Shown here one piece after another: positions 49,897-59,921 of a stretch of 64,000 nucleotides of DNA (position 1 is the stretch's first letter; the number at the start of each line of letters is the position of its first letter). This DNA is from Panagrolaimus kolymaensis (lineage: Eukaryota > Nematoda > Chromadorea > Rhabditida > Panagrolaimidae). The notes below the pieces were generated by a model, which was given only the letters and a program-made list of their open reading frames with translations, made no database searches and was not told the origin of the DNA. The DNA is taken from NCBI GenBank assembly GCA_028622995.1, contig JAJQJQ010000004.1:3348001-3412000 (forward strand), in the 5' to 3' direction. A program made the position numbers and the translations under genes.

Positions 49897-50388
49897 TTAA
49901 ACACAAATATTATAATTGCAACCTGTTGGACAACAAAGCTTTCCCTTTAAACAATGTTCATCACGGGTACACCAATTAGTTGGATTTGTGCGAATGCATT
50001 TAACTCCAAGTTGTTCAATTGTAGGACATTGATGGGCTGCGGGAGCGCAACATGGTTCACCAGTAACTTGAACGCAAAGTTGCTTGGATTCACATACATC
50101 AGAATGTTGGCAAGTATCAAAAAGGAATTTATTTGTGCAAGGTTGGAACGAAGCTAAAAAAGGATGGTGAAATTGCTAAATACTCTAATTGGTGGTAACA
50201 TAAATCCGGCAGCCGCCTAAAATAAAACTAAAATACTTACGCTTTGGTGTAGTTTTAGGTTCAAGACTTTTAGGCATTGGACATCCTTCTTTATGAATTC
50301 CAAGTCTTTCAAAATATTCACAATATGTTAAAGCTTTAACCGAAACAATAATAAAAATATTAAACAAAATAATCGTTGAAAAATTCAT
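49897..50388 (-). CDS. Secreted WAP-type cysteine-rich protein
   Basis: Two exons, 50388-50241 and 50153-49897, giving 134 aa. Signal peptide at residues 1-20 (STIILFNIFIIVSVKA). The first part has cysteines in a loose pattern (YCEYF, EGCPMP), then a second group (FDTCQHSDVC, QLCVQV, EPCC). The last ~45 residues form an eight-cysteine whey-acidic-protein fold, with spacing C-x9-C-x8-C-x5-C-x5-CC-x3-C-x5-C ending in CNYNICV. WAP modules are usually protease inhibitors or antimicrobial factors; either role here is inference. A TATAAAA (minus strand, 50480-50486) lies ~95 bp upstream of the ATG. Confidence 0.75.
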
Positions 50389-51424
50389 AATTCTCAATTT
50401 TAACTAACAACAACTTCTCTCTCTCTAACTAACTTACTTTTCACAAAAACTAAGATTTTATTCATAAAATTTCCACCCATTTTATATCCATTTTAAATCA
50501 TAATCTTGTTTTTGAGATTGAATATCCGGACAAGCCTCTCAACTTATCCTCCTTGAAGCAAGAAAAAAAATGTATGTTTTTACAAGAGGACAACGCCGCC
50601 TAAAAATGATGGTGTAACGATCCTCCCTTAATTTTTCTTTCATCGTGAAGAATTTAACAAAGAAGCCAAACATGCAAAAGGTTGTCCAACTACCGGTCAT
50701 TCAATAAAAAAAAGTTTTGACATTTATCCTCCTTTTTCGGAGAGAGGTTATTTTGCAACTTTTTTGAACCTTCCTATTGAAATCTTTCCGGTCAAAGAAA
50801 TCAGTTTATAGTTAGTTTGAATGAGAGAAAAAAAAAGACATTCCGGGATGTTTACACAAGTATCCTTCGATCGAGAAGAAGAAGAAAAAAAAGGTATTTT
50901 TCAAGAGGATCGTTTATATCAAGTTAAAACTAGATTTTTATTCCTCACATTAACACGTTCGAACAAAGCTGTGTTGTTTTTTAAAAAATCATCGACAGGA
51001 AGAATGTTAAATTTTTACTTAAAGTAATTAAAAGAAAAAAACTCAAGAGTTCCTGTTTCCTCTAATGCAAAATAAATACAATTTTTAAAAATTTTACAAA
51101 AAAAGACACATAGAACAAAAAAATGTTTTTTAGCTTCTTCAAACTTACAAAAATCAAAAAAATTCAAATGAAGCATTTTTCCCGGTTTTGAGGCGTTTCA
51201 CGACACGATGACGCGAAACAAAAAAAAAGCGAGCAATCGAACAACGATCGCTCGTTTTTCTTGACATTTTTAAATCAAGAAATGTTATTGTTGCTTACTT
51301 TCAATAACTAACCTTTCTTTGATTGAGTTTATTTGATTCAATATTTTTTTTCATCCGTGTCAAAAAAAACTTCTTTCAACTCTTTCAATTTGTATATATC
51401 TGGTTTATTCAGAGGTTTCTCACA
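50389..51424. other. Divergent interval, WAP gene and cullin-5
   Basis: About 1 kb. It contains TATA-like sequence for the WAP gene, an unusually GC-rich patch with a hairpin at 51225-51259, and the leader acceptor of cul-5 at 51405-51412. No extra gene is supported; the open frame at 50821-51027 is basic low-complexity sequence without splice support. Confidence 0.45.
51405..51412 (+). other. Probable spliced-leader acceptor of cul-5
   Basis: TTATTCAG lies 12 bases before the ATG at 51425, with a T-rich stretch upstream and no in-frame upstream exon. Trans-splicing is inferred. Confidence 0.5.
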
Positions 51425-54204
51425 ATGCTTCTTGAAAATGTAAGTTACTTTATCTTGAATCGATCGGCATTATCTTATTATATCATCTCCTTTTTTCAGC
51501 CATTTGTTCATGGGAAAACGTTTGATTCAGAATGGCACCAAGCTTTGAAAACTATCAAGGCTATGCTCGGCCAGAAGGTAAGCGGGTTTTTCATATTTTT
51601 TTTTTGCATTTCATTGATCGTTTTTCTTTTAGAATGTTTCTCCATTAGAATGGCAAAGATTGTTTGAAATTATGAATGGCTTGGTTACATGGATTGATAA
51701 TGGATGTGATAGAATTGGTGCCGAACTTTCAAAAGAACTTGAAGCTCATATTAATGCTGCTTCCCTTCGTCTTCCAACTCAAGCTGATGATCAAACTCTT
51801 TTGAATTCTTATGTTCGTGAATGGATCAATTACATGGTTATGGTTGAATTTTTGCCCAAACCTTTTCAATTCGTAACGCGTGGTAAAACTCAAAGATTGC
51901 ACCCAGCTGCTAAGAAGACTCCTGCTTCCAACTTGAATCCTGTTAAACAGGTGTGCTATTTCTTTTGTTAGATAAAGATGAAAGTGTCTTTTTTAGAGTA
52001 TGCTCCATTGTTGGTATCGTGTTGTATTTCTTAACAACAAGCAGCGCCTCTTGAAAGCTACCATGGAATTGATTCGACAAGATCGAGAAGGCGAACATGT
52101 AAAAAAAACCAATATTGAAAACATTCGTAAATCTTTTGGTATGTTTTTTTTATATAACCTTTATTATTGTTTTTGTAACACATTTATATCATCTTTATTA
52201 CTTTTATTTTTTTTATAGTCGAACTCAACACCAATGAAGCTGAACCTCTTGAACTTTATCGTCTGGAATATGAAAAGGCTTACTTTGAAAGCTTGGCAAG
52301 CTTCTACCGTTCTCGTACTGCTGACTTTATGGAAAAGCATGGTATACTTTCGTATATTGCATATGCAGATAAGAAACTTGTTGAGGAACTTGATCGTGCT
52401 TCAAAGTATCTTGAACAAGGAAATCCTGAAACTGATGCTGCTCTTATTCAAAAATGTCTTGAAGTTCTTTATAACAATTATGAAGATCAGATTCTTGCTG
52501 AATGTACTTCTTTGATTAAAGCTAATGATATTCAAAAGCTTCAAATGATCTATCGATTGGCTCATCGAACACCAAATGGAACTAAGACAATGCTCGATAC
52601 TTTATTCGACTACATTCGTCGCGAAGGTCTTGATCAAATGATTCAAAATGCTGAACTTATCACAACCGATTGTGATAAGTACGTTGAACAACTTCTTGAT
52701 ATGCATGGGAAATTCTCAACTTTAATTGAAAAAGCGTTCAATAATGATGCAAGATTCTTAACAATCCGTGATAAAGCATTCAAAGAAATTGTTAACAGCA
52801 CAGAAGTTTTCAAGCTTGACATCTCTTCTAAAAAGTAAGCTTTTCCTTTGTTTTGTTTGCCACTAATTAATCCTTTTTTAGCTACAAAGGTCCTGTTGAA
52901 TCACGATCACCTGAATTGCTGGCAATTTATTGTGATCAGCTGCTTCGTAAATCAGCTATTTCAAAGCGTCTTTCATCTGAAGAAGTTGATGAGAAGCTCA
53001 ACAATGTTTTATTGGTCCTGAAATATGTTCAAAACAAAGATGTTTTTATGAGATTCCACAAATCTCATATGAGTCGACGTTTGATACTTGAAACAACTGC
53101 TGATCAAGAAAAAGAAGAAACCCTTGTTCGCCGATTTAGAGTGAGTTTACTTTTTGTTCTTTTTTGTTTACTAAAGAGAATATTTCTTTTCAGGAAATTG
53201 GTATGCCTGCTGATTATGTTAACAAACTTTCGAGAATGTTACAAGACATTGAAGTCAACAAGGATACCAATGTTTCAATCAAGCGTAACATCTGTCAAAA
53301 TAACAACAAAGATTCAATGCCTATAGTTGGTAAGTTTTTTTCTTTCTTTTTGTTTCCGCTCTTCAATATTCATTTATTTTAGACATGATGTCCTTGAAGG
53401 TTCTCAACATTGGTGCTTGGGGTAAATCTCGCTGTAACTATGTTACCCTTCCTCGTGAAATTGAAGACTGTCAAAATGATGTTGAAGAATGTTACAAGAA
53501 AATGCATGTTGGTCGTAAAATTTATTGGTCGCCTCAACTCTCAAGTGCATCAATCGTCATCGACAATAAAAATGGGAAGTATGATTTGGATGTAACTGCT
53601 CTTCAGCTCTGTGTTCTCAATGCTTTCAATCATCGTCCCTCGGCAAAGTTAACCTATGATGATCTCAAACTTGCAACTGAATTGGTTGATGCTGATCTTG
53701 GTCGAACATTAATGGCTCTCGTTGCTTTTCCCAAGCTTAAACATCAAGTTCTTCTGACCAATTCACAACCAATTCTTCCTAAAAATTTTACTGATTCAAC
53801 TTTGTTTTGGGTTAATGACAACTTTGGCATTACTAAGGTATGAAAAACGTTTTTGTCATTATGCCTCTTCTAATGCAACTTATTTTCAGAATGATAAAAT
53901 CCAACCTCGTGGTCGTTTGAATCTTATTGGTCGCTTGAGTGCTATCAACGATGCTGCTATTGATTCCGAAGGAGATGAAGTTATTAAACTTCGCAATTTT
54001 CGTCTTCAAGAAGCCATCGTAAAAATAATGAAGACTCGACGAAAGATGACATCTGCTCAACTTCAAACTGATCTTGTTGAATTACTCAAGCATATGTTCT
54101 TGCCTTCAAAGAAACTCATCAAAGAACAAATTGAATGGTTAATTGAAAATAAGTACATGAAGCGTGATGAAAGTGATATGAACACTTTCATCTACATAAC
54201 TTAA
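51425..54204 (+). CDS. cul-5: Cullin-5, E3 ligase scaffold
   Basis: Nine exons: 51425-51439, 51500-51577, 51633-51950, 51997-52138, 52219-52834, 52882-53140, 53194-53329, 53383-53837 and 53890-54204, giving 777 aa against about 780 in vertebrates. N-terminal cullin repeats carry the CUL5-like blocks LPKPFQ and KAYFESLASFYR. Then come the cullin-homology stretches VLLVLKYVQNKDVFMRFHK, the linker GMPADYVNKLSRM, and the C-terminal winged helix with neddylation site IVKIMKTRRK (Lys ~721), ending RDESDMNTFIYIT, the usual CUL5 end. CUL5 joins Elongin B/C and SOCS-box receptors with RBX2 to ubiquitinate targets. The resemblance to CUL5 is strong and specific. Confidence 0.96.
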
Positions 54205-54765
54205 GTACGATATTTATTTGTTGTATAGTTTGATAATATTTTTTGTGAATGATTTAAACCTGTGAAAATAAATAAACTTTAATATTTAAAATAAATGTCT
54301 TTTATTTTCTCATTTTAAAAACAAACCATTTATGCAATTAAGTATCCTTCTTTAAAGTTAACATCTCGCCTTGTCATAATCAAAACACTACAACAACCAA
54401 AACTTTGCAACCTTCGACCTTGCATTGCGTTTACCGAAAAGCGGCGAAGCACCCGGATTGGAAATTAAGGGAATTTTTTTTGGAGCAGCTTTGTAACAAA
54501 AAATGATGGATCGTTTTAGAAAATGTAAACGTTTTGTTGAGCGCTTTATGGTTTTTGAGCTCAAAATTAAAATGCTTTACAACTTTTTATCATAATCAAT
54601 TCTTTATTTTTCCAATATCACATATTCAAACAGTCAAATATTTTCAGTTAATTGTTGTTAAGAGAATTCTTATATTGTTCATGGAAAGTCATTACAGCTT
54701 CTCGGTGTTTCGGGATTTTAGCCTATAAATGTTTGAATGAATTGCAAGTAATAAAAAAACCGAAA
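54205..54765. other. Convergent 3' interval
   Basis: 561 bp between cul-5 (+) and the phosphatase gene (-). AATAAA signals near 54270 serve cul-5. No gene is supported. Confidence 0.5.
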
Positions 54766-55934
54766 TCATACACTAATATAATACATAACAGAGAGATGAG
54801 CGAAGATATATTGATGTTCAGTTTGCATCATACATGCTCGTTGATTACGCATTTGTTGAACGATATCTTTAAAGTTGATTGTTTGACCTTTCCAAAGGCG
54901 TTGAATGGCAGTTTCGATTGCGATGAGAGTACCAGTTCGACCAATTCCTGCAGAGCAATGGATTAAAACTGGACCAGAACTAAGTGAACCCTAAAATTGA
55001 TTCATACAGACAAGGCTCTTTTTCATAAGAAAGGGTTAAAACTAACTGTTGAAATCATTTTCAAAAGTCTTAGAATAGACATGCCACTTGATGGAACACC
55101 TTTATCTGGCCAATCAATAACTTGAATCAGCTTGGTAATGATTGAATTTGAGCATTGTTCAGGTAGTACTTCCAGAGTGTAAACACAAAATCGATCTTCT
55201 TTTTCCACTTTCTTGTTGTTGACGAACATGGTTTGATATGTTTTGTATGTTCCAGCTTCAGCAGGCCAATATGGTACACATTTAGCTTTTCCATCTTCTT
55301 CACATTTACATAACATCAAAATTACATTTACTTGCTCTTGAAATACCATGCGCCAGAAATCACCTAAAAATTAATGAGGTAAGTAAATTTTTTAAGCAAT
55401 AAGCTTACCAATTGTGTTATCAAGAGGCCCTTGAGTTGCTATAAACTGTCGATCCACACTTTCCATTTTGATCCAGTTGGCATGAATATAATCACAATCA
55501 GGAGGAACATTTTGAGCGAGCACAACTCTGGTTGAATCGATGCTGAAACAAATTAAGTAACATGACAAAATGTTTAACGTTTTATTAGCTTTAGTTACCA
55601 TGGTATATCAACATAACGATTACGATCAGGATTGGCACTGAATTTTTCATTTGTAGCATCTTTAGGTGAATAATTTTTAACATCTTGAAATTCTTTACGA
55701 ATGCCTTCAACTCCACACGAAACCGTAGCTTGAATAAAAGCATTGATGGCATTTTCAGCTTCAGGTGATACAGATGTTTTACCAAGAACCTTTATACGAG
55801 CCTTCTTTTTATCCTTTGCATTGCTACTTGAATTGGCTGGGCCCTTCCTTACACGTCTGAAAAAAAAAGCATAAATATCAAAGAACAAAAATTAAAGAAA
55901 GAGGAAAAGCTTACTCCATTTGAGAGTTTGACAT
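54766..55934 (-). CDS. Protein tyrosine phosphatase
   Basis: Five exons: 55934-55915, 55856-55599, 55542-55409, 55363-55047 and 54990-54766, giving 317 aa. A basic N-terminus (RKGPANSSSNAKDKKK) leads into a classical PTP domain from ~40 to the end. It has the NRYVDIPC segment, DYIHANW, the substrate-loop-like region QGPLDNTIGDFWRM, WPD loop IDWPDKGVP, and the P-loop HCSAGIGRTG with catalytic Cys ~255, followed by MQTEHQYIFAH (Q-loop). All catalytic elements are present, so it should be active on phosphotyrosine. Single-domain, cytosolic phosphatases of this kind are greatly expanded in nematodes, often in the germline. No ortholog is named. It lies 360 bp downstream of eEF1-gamma on the same strand. 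Confidence 0.93.
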
Positions 55935-56294
55935 GATGAATTTTTGAGAGAGTTGATGAGGAATTACCGAGCAGCACACAAATCACTTTGAAAGAATGAC
56001 TTTCTTTTGGAAGTAAAAAAAGCAAGGTAAGATGAAAATGAGTGAAATCAAAAGAAAGTTATAATAATGCAAATTTATTTGATGCTGTTTACAAAAAGGG
56101 CTAATAAAGGCAAGGAAATACAAAACACATTGCGACATCGCCAATTTAAAACCCTATTATAATCACCCAACCCAAAAAAGCAAAAAGTCAAAAAAAATAA
56201 TGATAGATTTATTTATAATTAAAACAAGCAATAGATAGAAATCACAAGCAGAAAAAAACAACAATTAAGACAAAAGAAGACTTCATGAAATTTC
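55935..56294. other. Gap between eEF1-gamma and phosphatase genes
   Basis: 360 bp on the same coding strand, holding the eEF1-gamma 3' end and the phosphatase 5' flank. No further feature. Confidence 0.5.
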
Positions 56295-57303
56295 TTATTT
56301 GTAAATTTTTCCTTGATTGAAGTTCTTTCCATCGAAGTCACCTTCCCAAAGCCAGTATTCATTGACCATTTTCTTAGTTTCTTCTGATTGGGGATCCAAT
56401 TTCTTCCAGTTGTAGCTTTCATAGTCGATTGTCCAATCAGCACACATAGGGAAAACAAGATCATGACCACGCCAAATCCAAACACCAGAGATGGTTGAAT
56501 CGTTGTCTTTTCCAAAAAGACAAAGAGATCCAAAAGCATATTTGCGGAGCTTTTCTAAACGTTGGAACATACCTAAAAAACAGGAATGATTAGTCATAAA
56601 GAGATAGAAAGCTAAAAATAAACTAACCAGAAATCAAATTGCAGCTCATGAATGCAAGGCTAAGATCTTCAGGATATTTGTAATCACATCTCCAGATAGT
56701 GTGAGTTTCTGGATCAAAGTTTTCCCAGAAGTATGGGATGGCTTTGGTGACGGTATCTTCATTTGAGTAGCATCGTTTCCATGCATCCATGTTGAATTTA
56801 CCAGCAGGAAGGGCAGCAAGAGGATCAACGAATTTTTCTTGAGGAGCATCTTCAGGTTCATCTTCTTCGGCTGCAACAGCAGGCTTCTTTTTTTCTTCCT
56901 TCTTCTTTTCTGGTTGTTTCTTAGAAGCAGCAACATCAGCAAGAGGTACTTCACCAACAATTGATTTGACAGGAGCTTGATTGACGATAGTCAGGAACCA
57001 ACGAGTAACATTGACGAATTGATCACGTTCTTTTTGAGTCAAGATATGTTCAAAAGCAGGAAGTAATTGAAGAGCGACGAAGACATCAACACAAGATAAG
57101 CGTTCACCAACGAGGAAAGTTCGAGATTTCATCTCTTCATCGAAAAGATGAAGTTGATCAAAAAGTTCTTTTTGAGCAGCATTGAGCGAACGTTGATCAG
57201 CTTTGATAGCAGCGGAAATACATCCATAAACAGAAGATTTGAAGTTCAATGAAGGATGAGTACAACCACTTGAAAAGAGATGATGACCACCGATATTTTC
57301 CAT
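56295..57303 (-). CDS. eef-1G: eEF1-gamma, lacking the N-terminal thioredoxin-fold half of the GST domain
   Basis: Two exons, 57303-56628 and 56572-56295, giving 317 aa against about 400-440 in the family. The C-terminal ~160 residues are the conserved eEF1-gamma domain: [37 protein letters not shown], then [13 protein letters not shown] and [17 protein letters not shown]. Before it lies a Lys/Glu/Pro-rich linker ([14 protein letters not shown]). The N-terminal ~125 residues match only the all-helical GST-C part ([15 protein letters not shown]). The GST-N half is missing: the ATG is 15 bases downstream of a strong TTTTTCAG acceptor, and T-rich outron-like sequence lies upstream. eEF1-gamma holds the eEF1B exchange factor together during translation elongation. 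Confidence 0.93.
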
Positions 57304-58080
57304 TTTTGTAGAGATTATCTGAAAAATGATTAACAGTGAAGCAAAAATGAAACGACAACAAAGAAAGGTGATAAAGACACAATAACACGATGAAGTCAGA
57401 AAAAAAGCTCGTGATGAATGAATATGAAAAGGTTATTCAAAAAGTAAAAATCGTTGAAGAATAAAAGTTGGAGGAATAAAATGGATGCAAAAAGAAGGAA
57501 GAAGAGTTCAGCAAATTTTCAAAGATTTTACAAAAGCAAAAAATAGGATGGAAGCAACAACATTTTTGACTCGCTTTCTTTCATACAGTATTCAACCCCA
57601 TTCAACCATTATTTATGCCCGCCGAATTCAAATGGCTTGCCAGTTTTTCTATGGATTTTTATCAGCCATTCAATGCCGAATTTGAAAAGACTAACTAAAA
57701 AAAGTTTTGATGATTGATTTTGATTTGTCCAAGTTGAATTTCATTTTTTCTGAATAATGAAGCAATGTTTTTTGTTTTATAAAAAAGCTTTGAAGAATGG
57801 AACTTTTTAAAAGCTTTGGATTTACCCTTTTTTAGGCCCAATCATACAAAATGGAGTTTATTTTTTATAAAGTTTCGTTGTTTATGCCTCCTTTGAATAA
57901 AATTTTTGAAGACGATCTTTATCGGTTTACAAAATCTTTTATTTCTGAATCAAATAACTCCTATTTAAATTAATGCTTCACATGGCTGCATTCTTCTTGT
58001 GACTTTTAGGTATTTTCACAAATATTTTATTTCCAAAGATAATAATGGCTGATACAAAGAATAAAAGAAATAAAATCATG
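57304..58080. other. Intergenic, no gene seen
   Basis: 777 bp. Next to the eEF1-gamma start is the acceptor at 57319-57326. Farther out, a frame at 57485-57685 on the plus strand lacks any conserved feature or splice continuation. No exon encoding a missing GST-N segment was recognised. Confidence 0.45.
57319..57326 (-). other. Probable spliced-leader acceptor of eEF1-gamma
   Basis: TTTTTCAG on the minus strand, 15 bases before the ATG, preceded by more than 60 bases of T-rich sequence. It could instead be a cis acceptor for an unrecognised upstream exon; the frame is open back to the acceptor. Confidence 0.5.
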
Positions 58081-59426
58081 TTAACAAAATTCACGAACAA
58101 TGTCCGAAGTAAATGGAATGCTCAATGCTTTTTTGATTTCATTTTGTGTGAATCCCAAAATTCTTTGTTTCTTTTTACTTTCATATTTTTCGTTATTTTC
58201 TAATGTTGTTTTGCTTTGAGATACTTTTTCTCGGCTATCATAAATGACAGTGTTAGAATTTGAAATGGAAATGTATGAAGCTTCTGAAAGTGAAAGCATT
58301 CCATAAACAAATATGAAAACGTAATTTTCGCATGCACAAATAAGCATTCGGCAATCAAGAATAAATATGGAACGACGAAAGTTGTTGGATGAAGGATATC
58401 TTGGGAAATCTGCTTTGTGGGTAAATCTAAAGCAAAGAGAAAGATTTGATAACACTTTCAATCAATCAAACATTTAACTAACTAATATTTATTTTGAAAA
58501 AACCACTTACTTTGCTTCCAAATTTTCTTCGTCGATGCTTAAATCATATAAACTGAGGCATTCATTCGAAGGTTCATACGATAAACATTTTAGCCCATTT
58601 GGGGTATTATAAAATCCAACATTTTTACAAACTTTCAAATCTGAATCTTTACCGAATTTCAATTTTTGTTCTCTTCTGGGTCCTAGATCACCAGGTAAAA
58701 CCAATTCTCCATCGCGAAAATGTATCAGCTTACGGTTCCCAACTACTCCAAGATTTGATTCAATGAATTTGCCTTTTATAGTAAAATCACGGGAACCACA
58801 ATATGAAAAGCTTTTTTCTCTATTATTTATGGATAAATATGTTTGACAACATTGAATGTAACCAAAAAATATCCTATAGCCTTTTCCTGTTTTATGATAC
58901 CATGGGGTTATGATGATTTGAGATGGATCTGCTGGGTTTGGAATGATATGACGTAAACGACAAATATTGCACAATTTCCATTCATTCAATTCCTCCCAAT
59001 CGAGCACATATTTAGGACCATCGAAATTATAATGTGTGATCCTATTTGTGATGAGATGAATAGAAGAAATGTGTATTTTATTTCTGCGATTGTTATTTTT
59101 CTAAAGTATTGATTAAAAAAAATCTTTAATTTTTGTATAATTAAAATTATTACCCGCCCATAGGTTGCCGCATAAAGTTCATCTTTGATAATTCCATAAG
59201 CAACTGAAACGCCTTTTGAACAAATACAAAGATTTTTGGTTGAAACTCTATAATTCCAAATAAGCTTCCAATCACCAGTATCAAAAATTTTCTTGCGATA
59301 AATATCTAATTTATCTTTGAATGAATTTGCCGAATATAAATATCCATTATGAATTCAAATCAAAGTCCCAATAACATCTTTCTCATCAAAGCTGGAATGT
59401 TTAGAAAGAAAATACATTTTTTTCAT
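58081..59426 (-). CDS. Unrecognised protein gene, interrupted by in-frame TGA
   Basis: Three exons: 59426-59154, 59100-58511 and 58426-58081, 402 codons plus the stop. The sequence has many Trp, Tyr and Cys residues and beta-like blocks (IHNGYLYSANSF, GVSVAYGIIKDELYAATYGR, WYHKTGKGYRIFFGYIQ, KLIHFRDGELVLPGD), suggesting a propeller-like or sheet-rich fold, but no known family was recognised. Codon 24 (59355-59357) is TGA between GTLI and IHNG, where a Trp codon (TGG) would fit. No downstream in-frame ATG lies in exon 1, so the model needs read-through, another start, or a sequence error. The C-terminal tail is Lys/Glu-rich. Could be a decaying gene. Confidence 0.45.
59355..59357 (-). other. 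In-frame TGA in first exon of unrecognised gene
   Basis: It reads GTLI-stop-IHNGYLYS. A single A-to-G change would give Trp. No splice pair removes it. Confidence 0.6.
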
Positions 59427-59921
59427 TCAAAAAAAAGCAAGAATTTGATCTTCGATGACTGTGATGAAATGATGAGGTTTATTAAACGCCACTGATTTTT
59501 TTATTGCAAAGATTATAAAATATTGTAGGCCATTGAAAGACAATGAAGTGGCTAATTATGAGGAAATGGTTCAAGTGCTTTTGTGTAAACTCTTTATCAT
59601 GGCTTTTGGGATGGCAAAGACGTAAACATCCCACAAATTTCAGTGATTCATAAAGATTATGGAAAAAGGCAAATCAAAAAATAATAAGAATATTTCAAAC
59701 AGCAGAAAAATTCCCTTTTTGACTATTTTGTTAATGATTTGTTGACATGGTAAATGAAAGAAAGTAAGGACGTTTTACCCTGTGATAGTTTATTATATAT
59801 GTATAAAAATAACTTTGCATATAAATATTAATTATAACAAACAACAAAAAAATATTTTTACAGCAATAATTCAAAGCGGAGGAGATCTTTAAAATTGCAC
59901 CTAACACCGGAGAGAAGAAAA
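59427..59921. other. Gap between menorin-like and unrecognised gene
   Basis: 495 bp, same strand for both neighbours. It carries the menorin-like 3' end. No extra gene is seen. Confidence 0.45.

Noticed and set aside
57485..57685. Plus-strand 66-codon frame near eEF1-gamma
   Set aside because: No homology-like features, no introns, and it overlaps likely promoter sequence.
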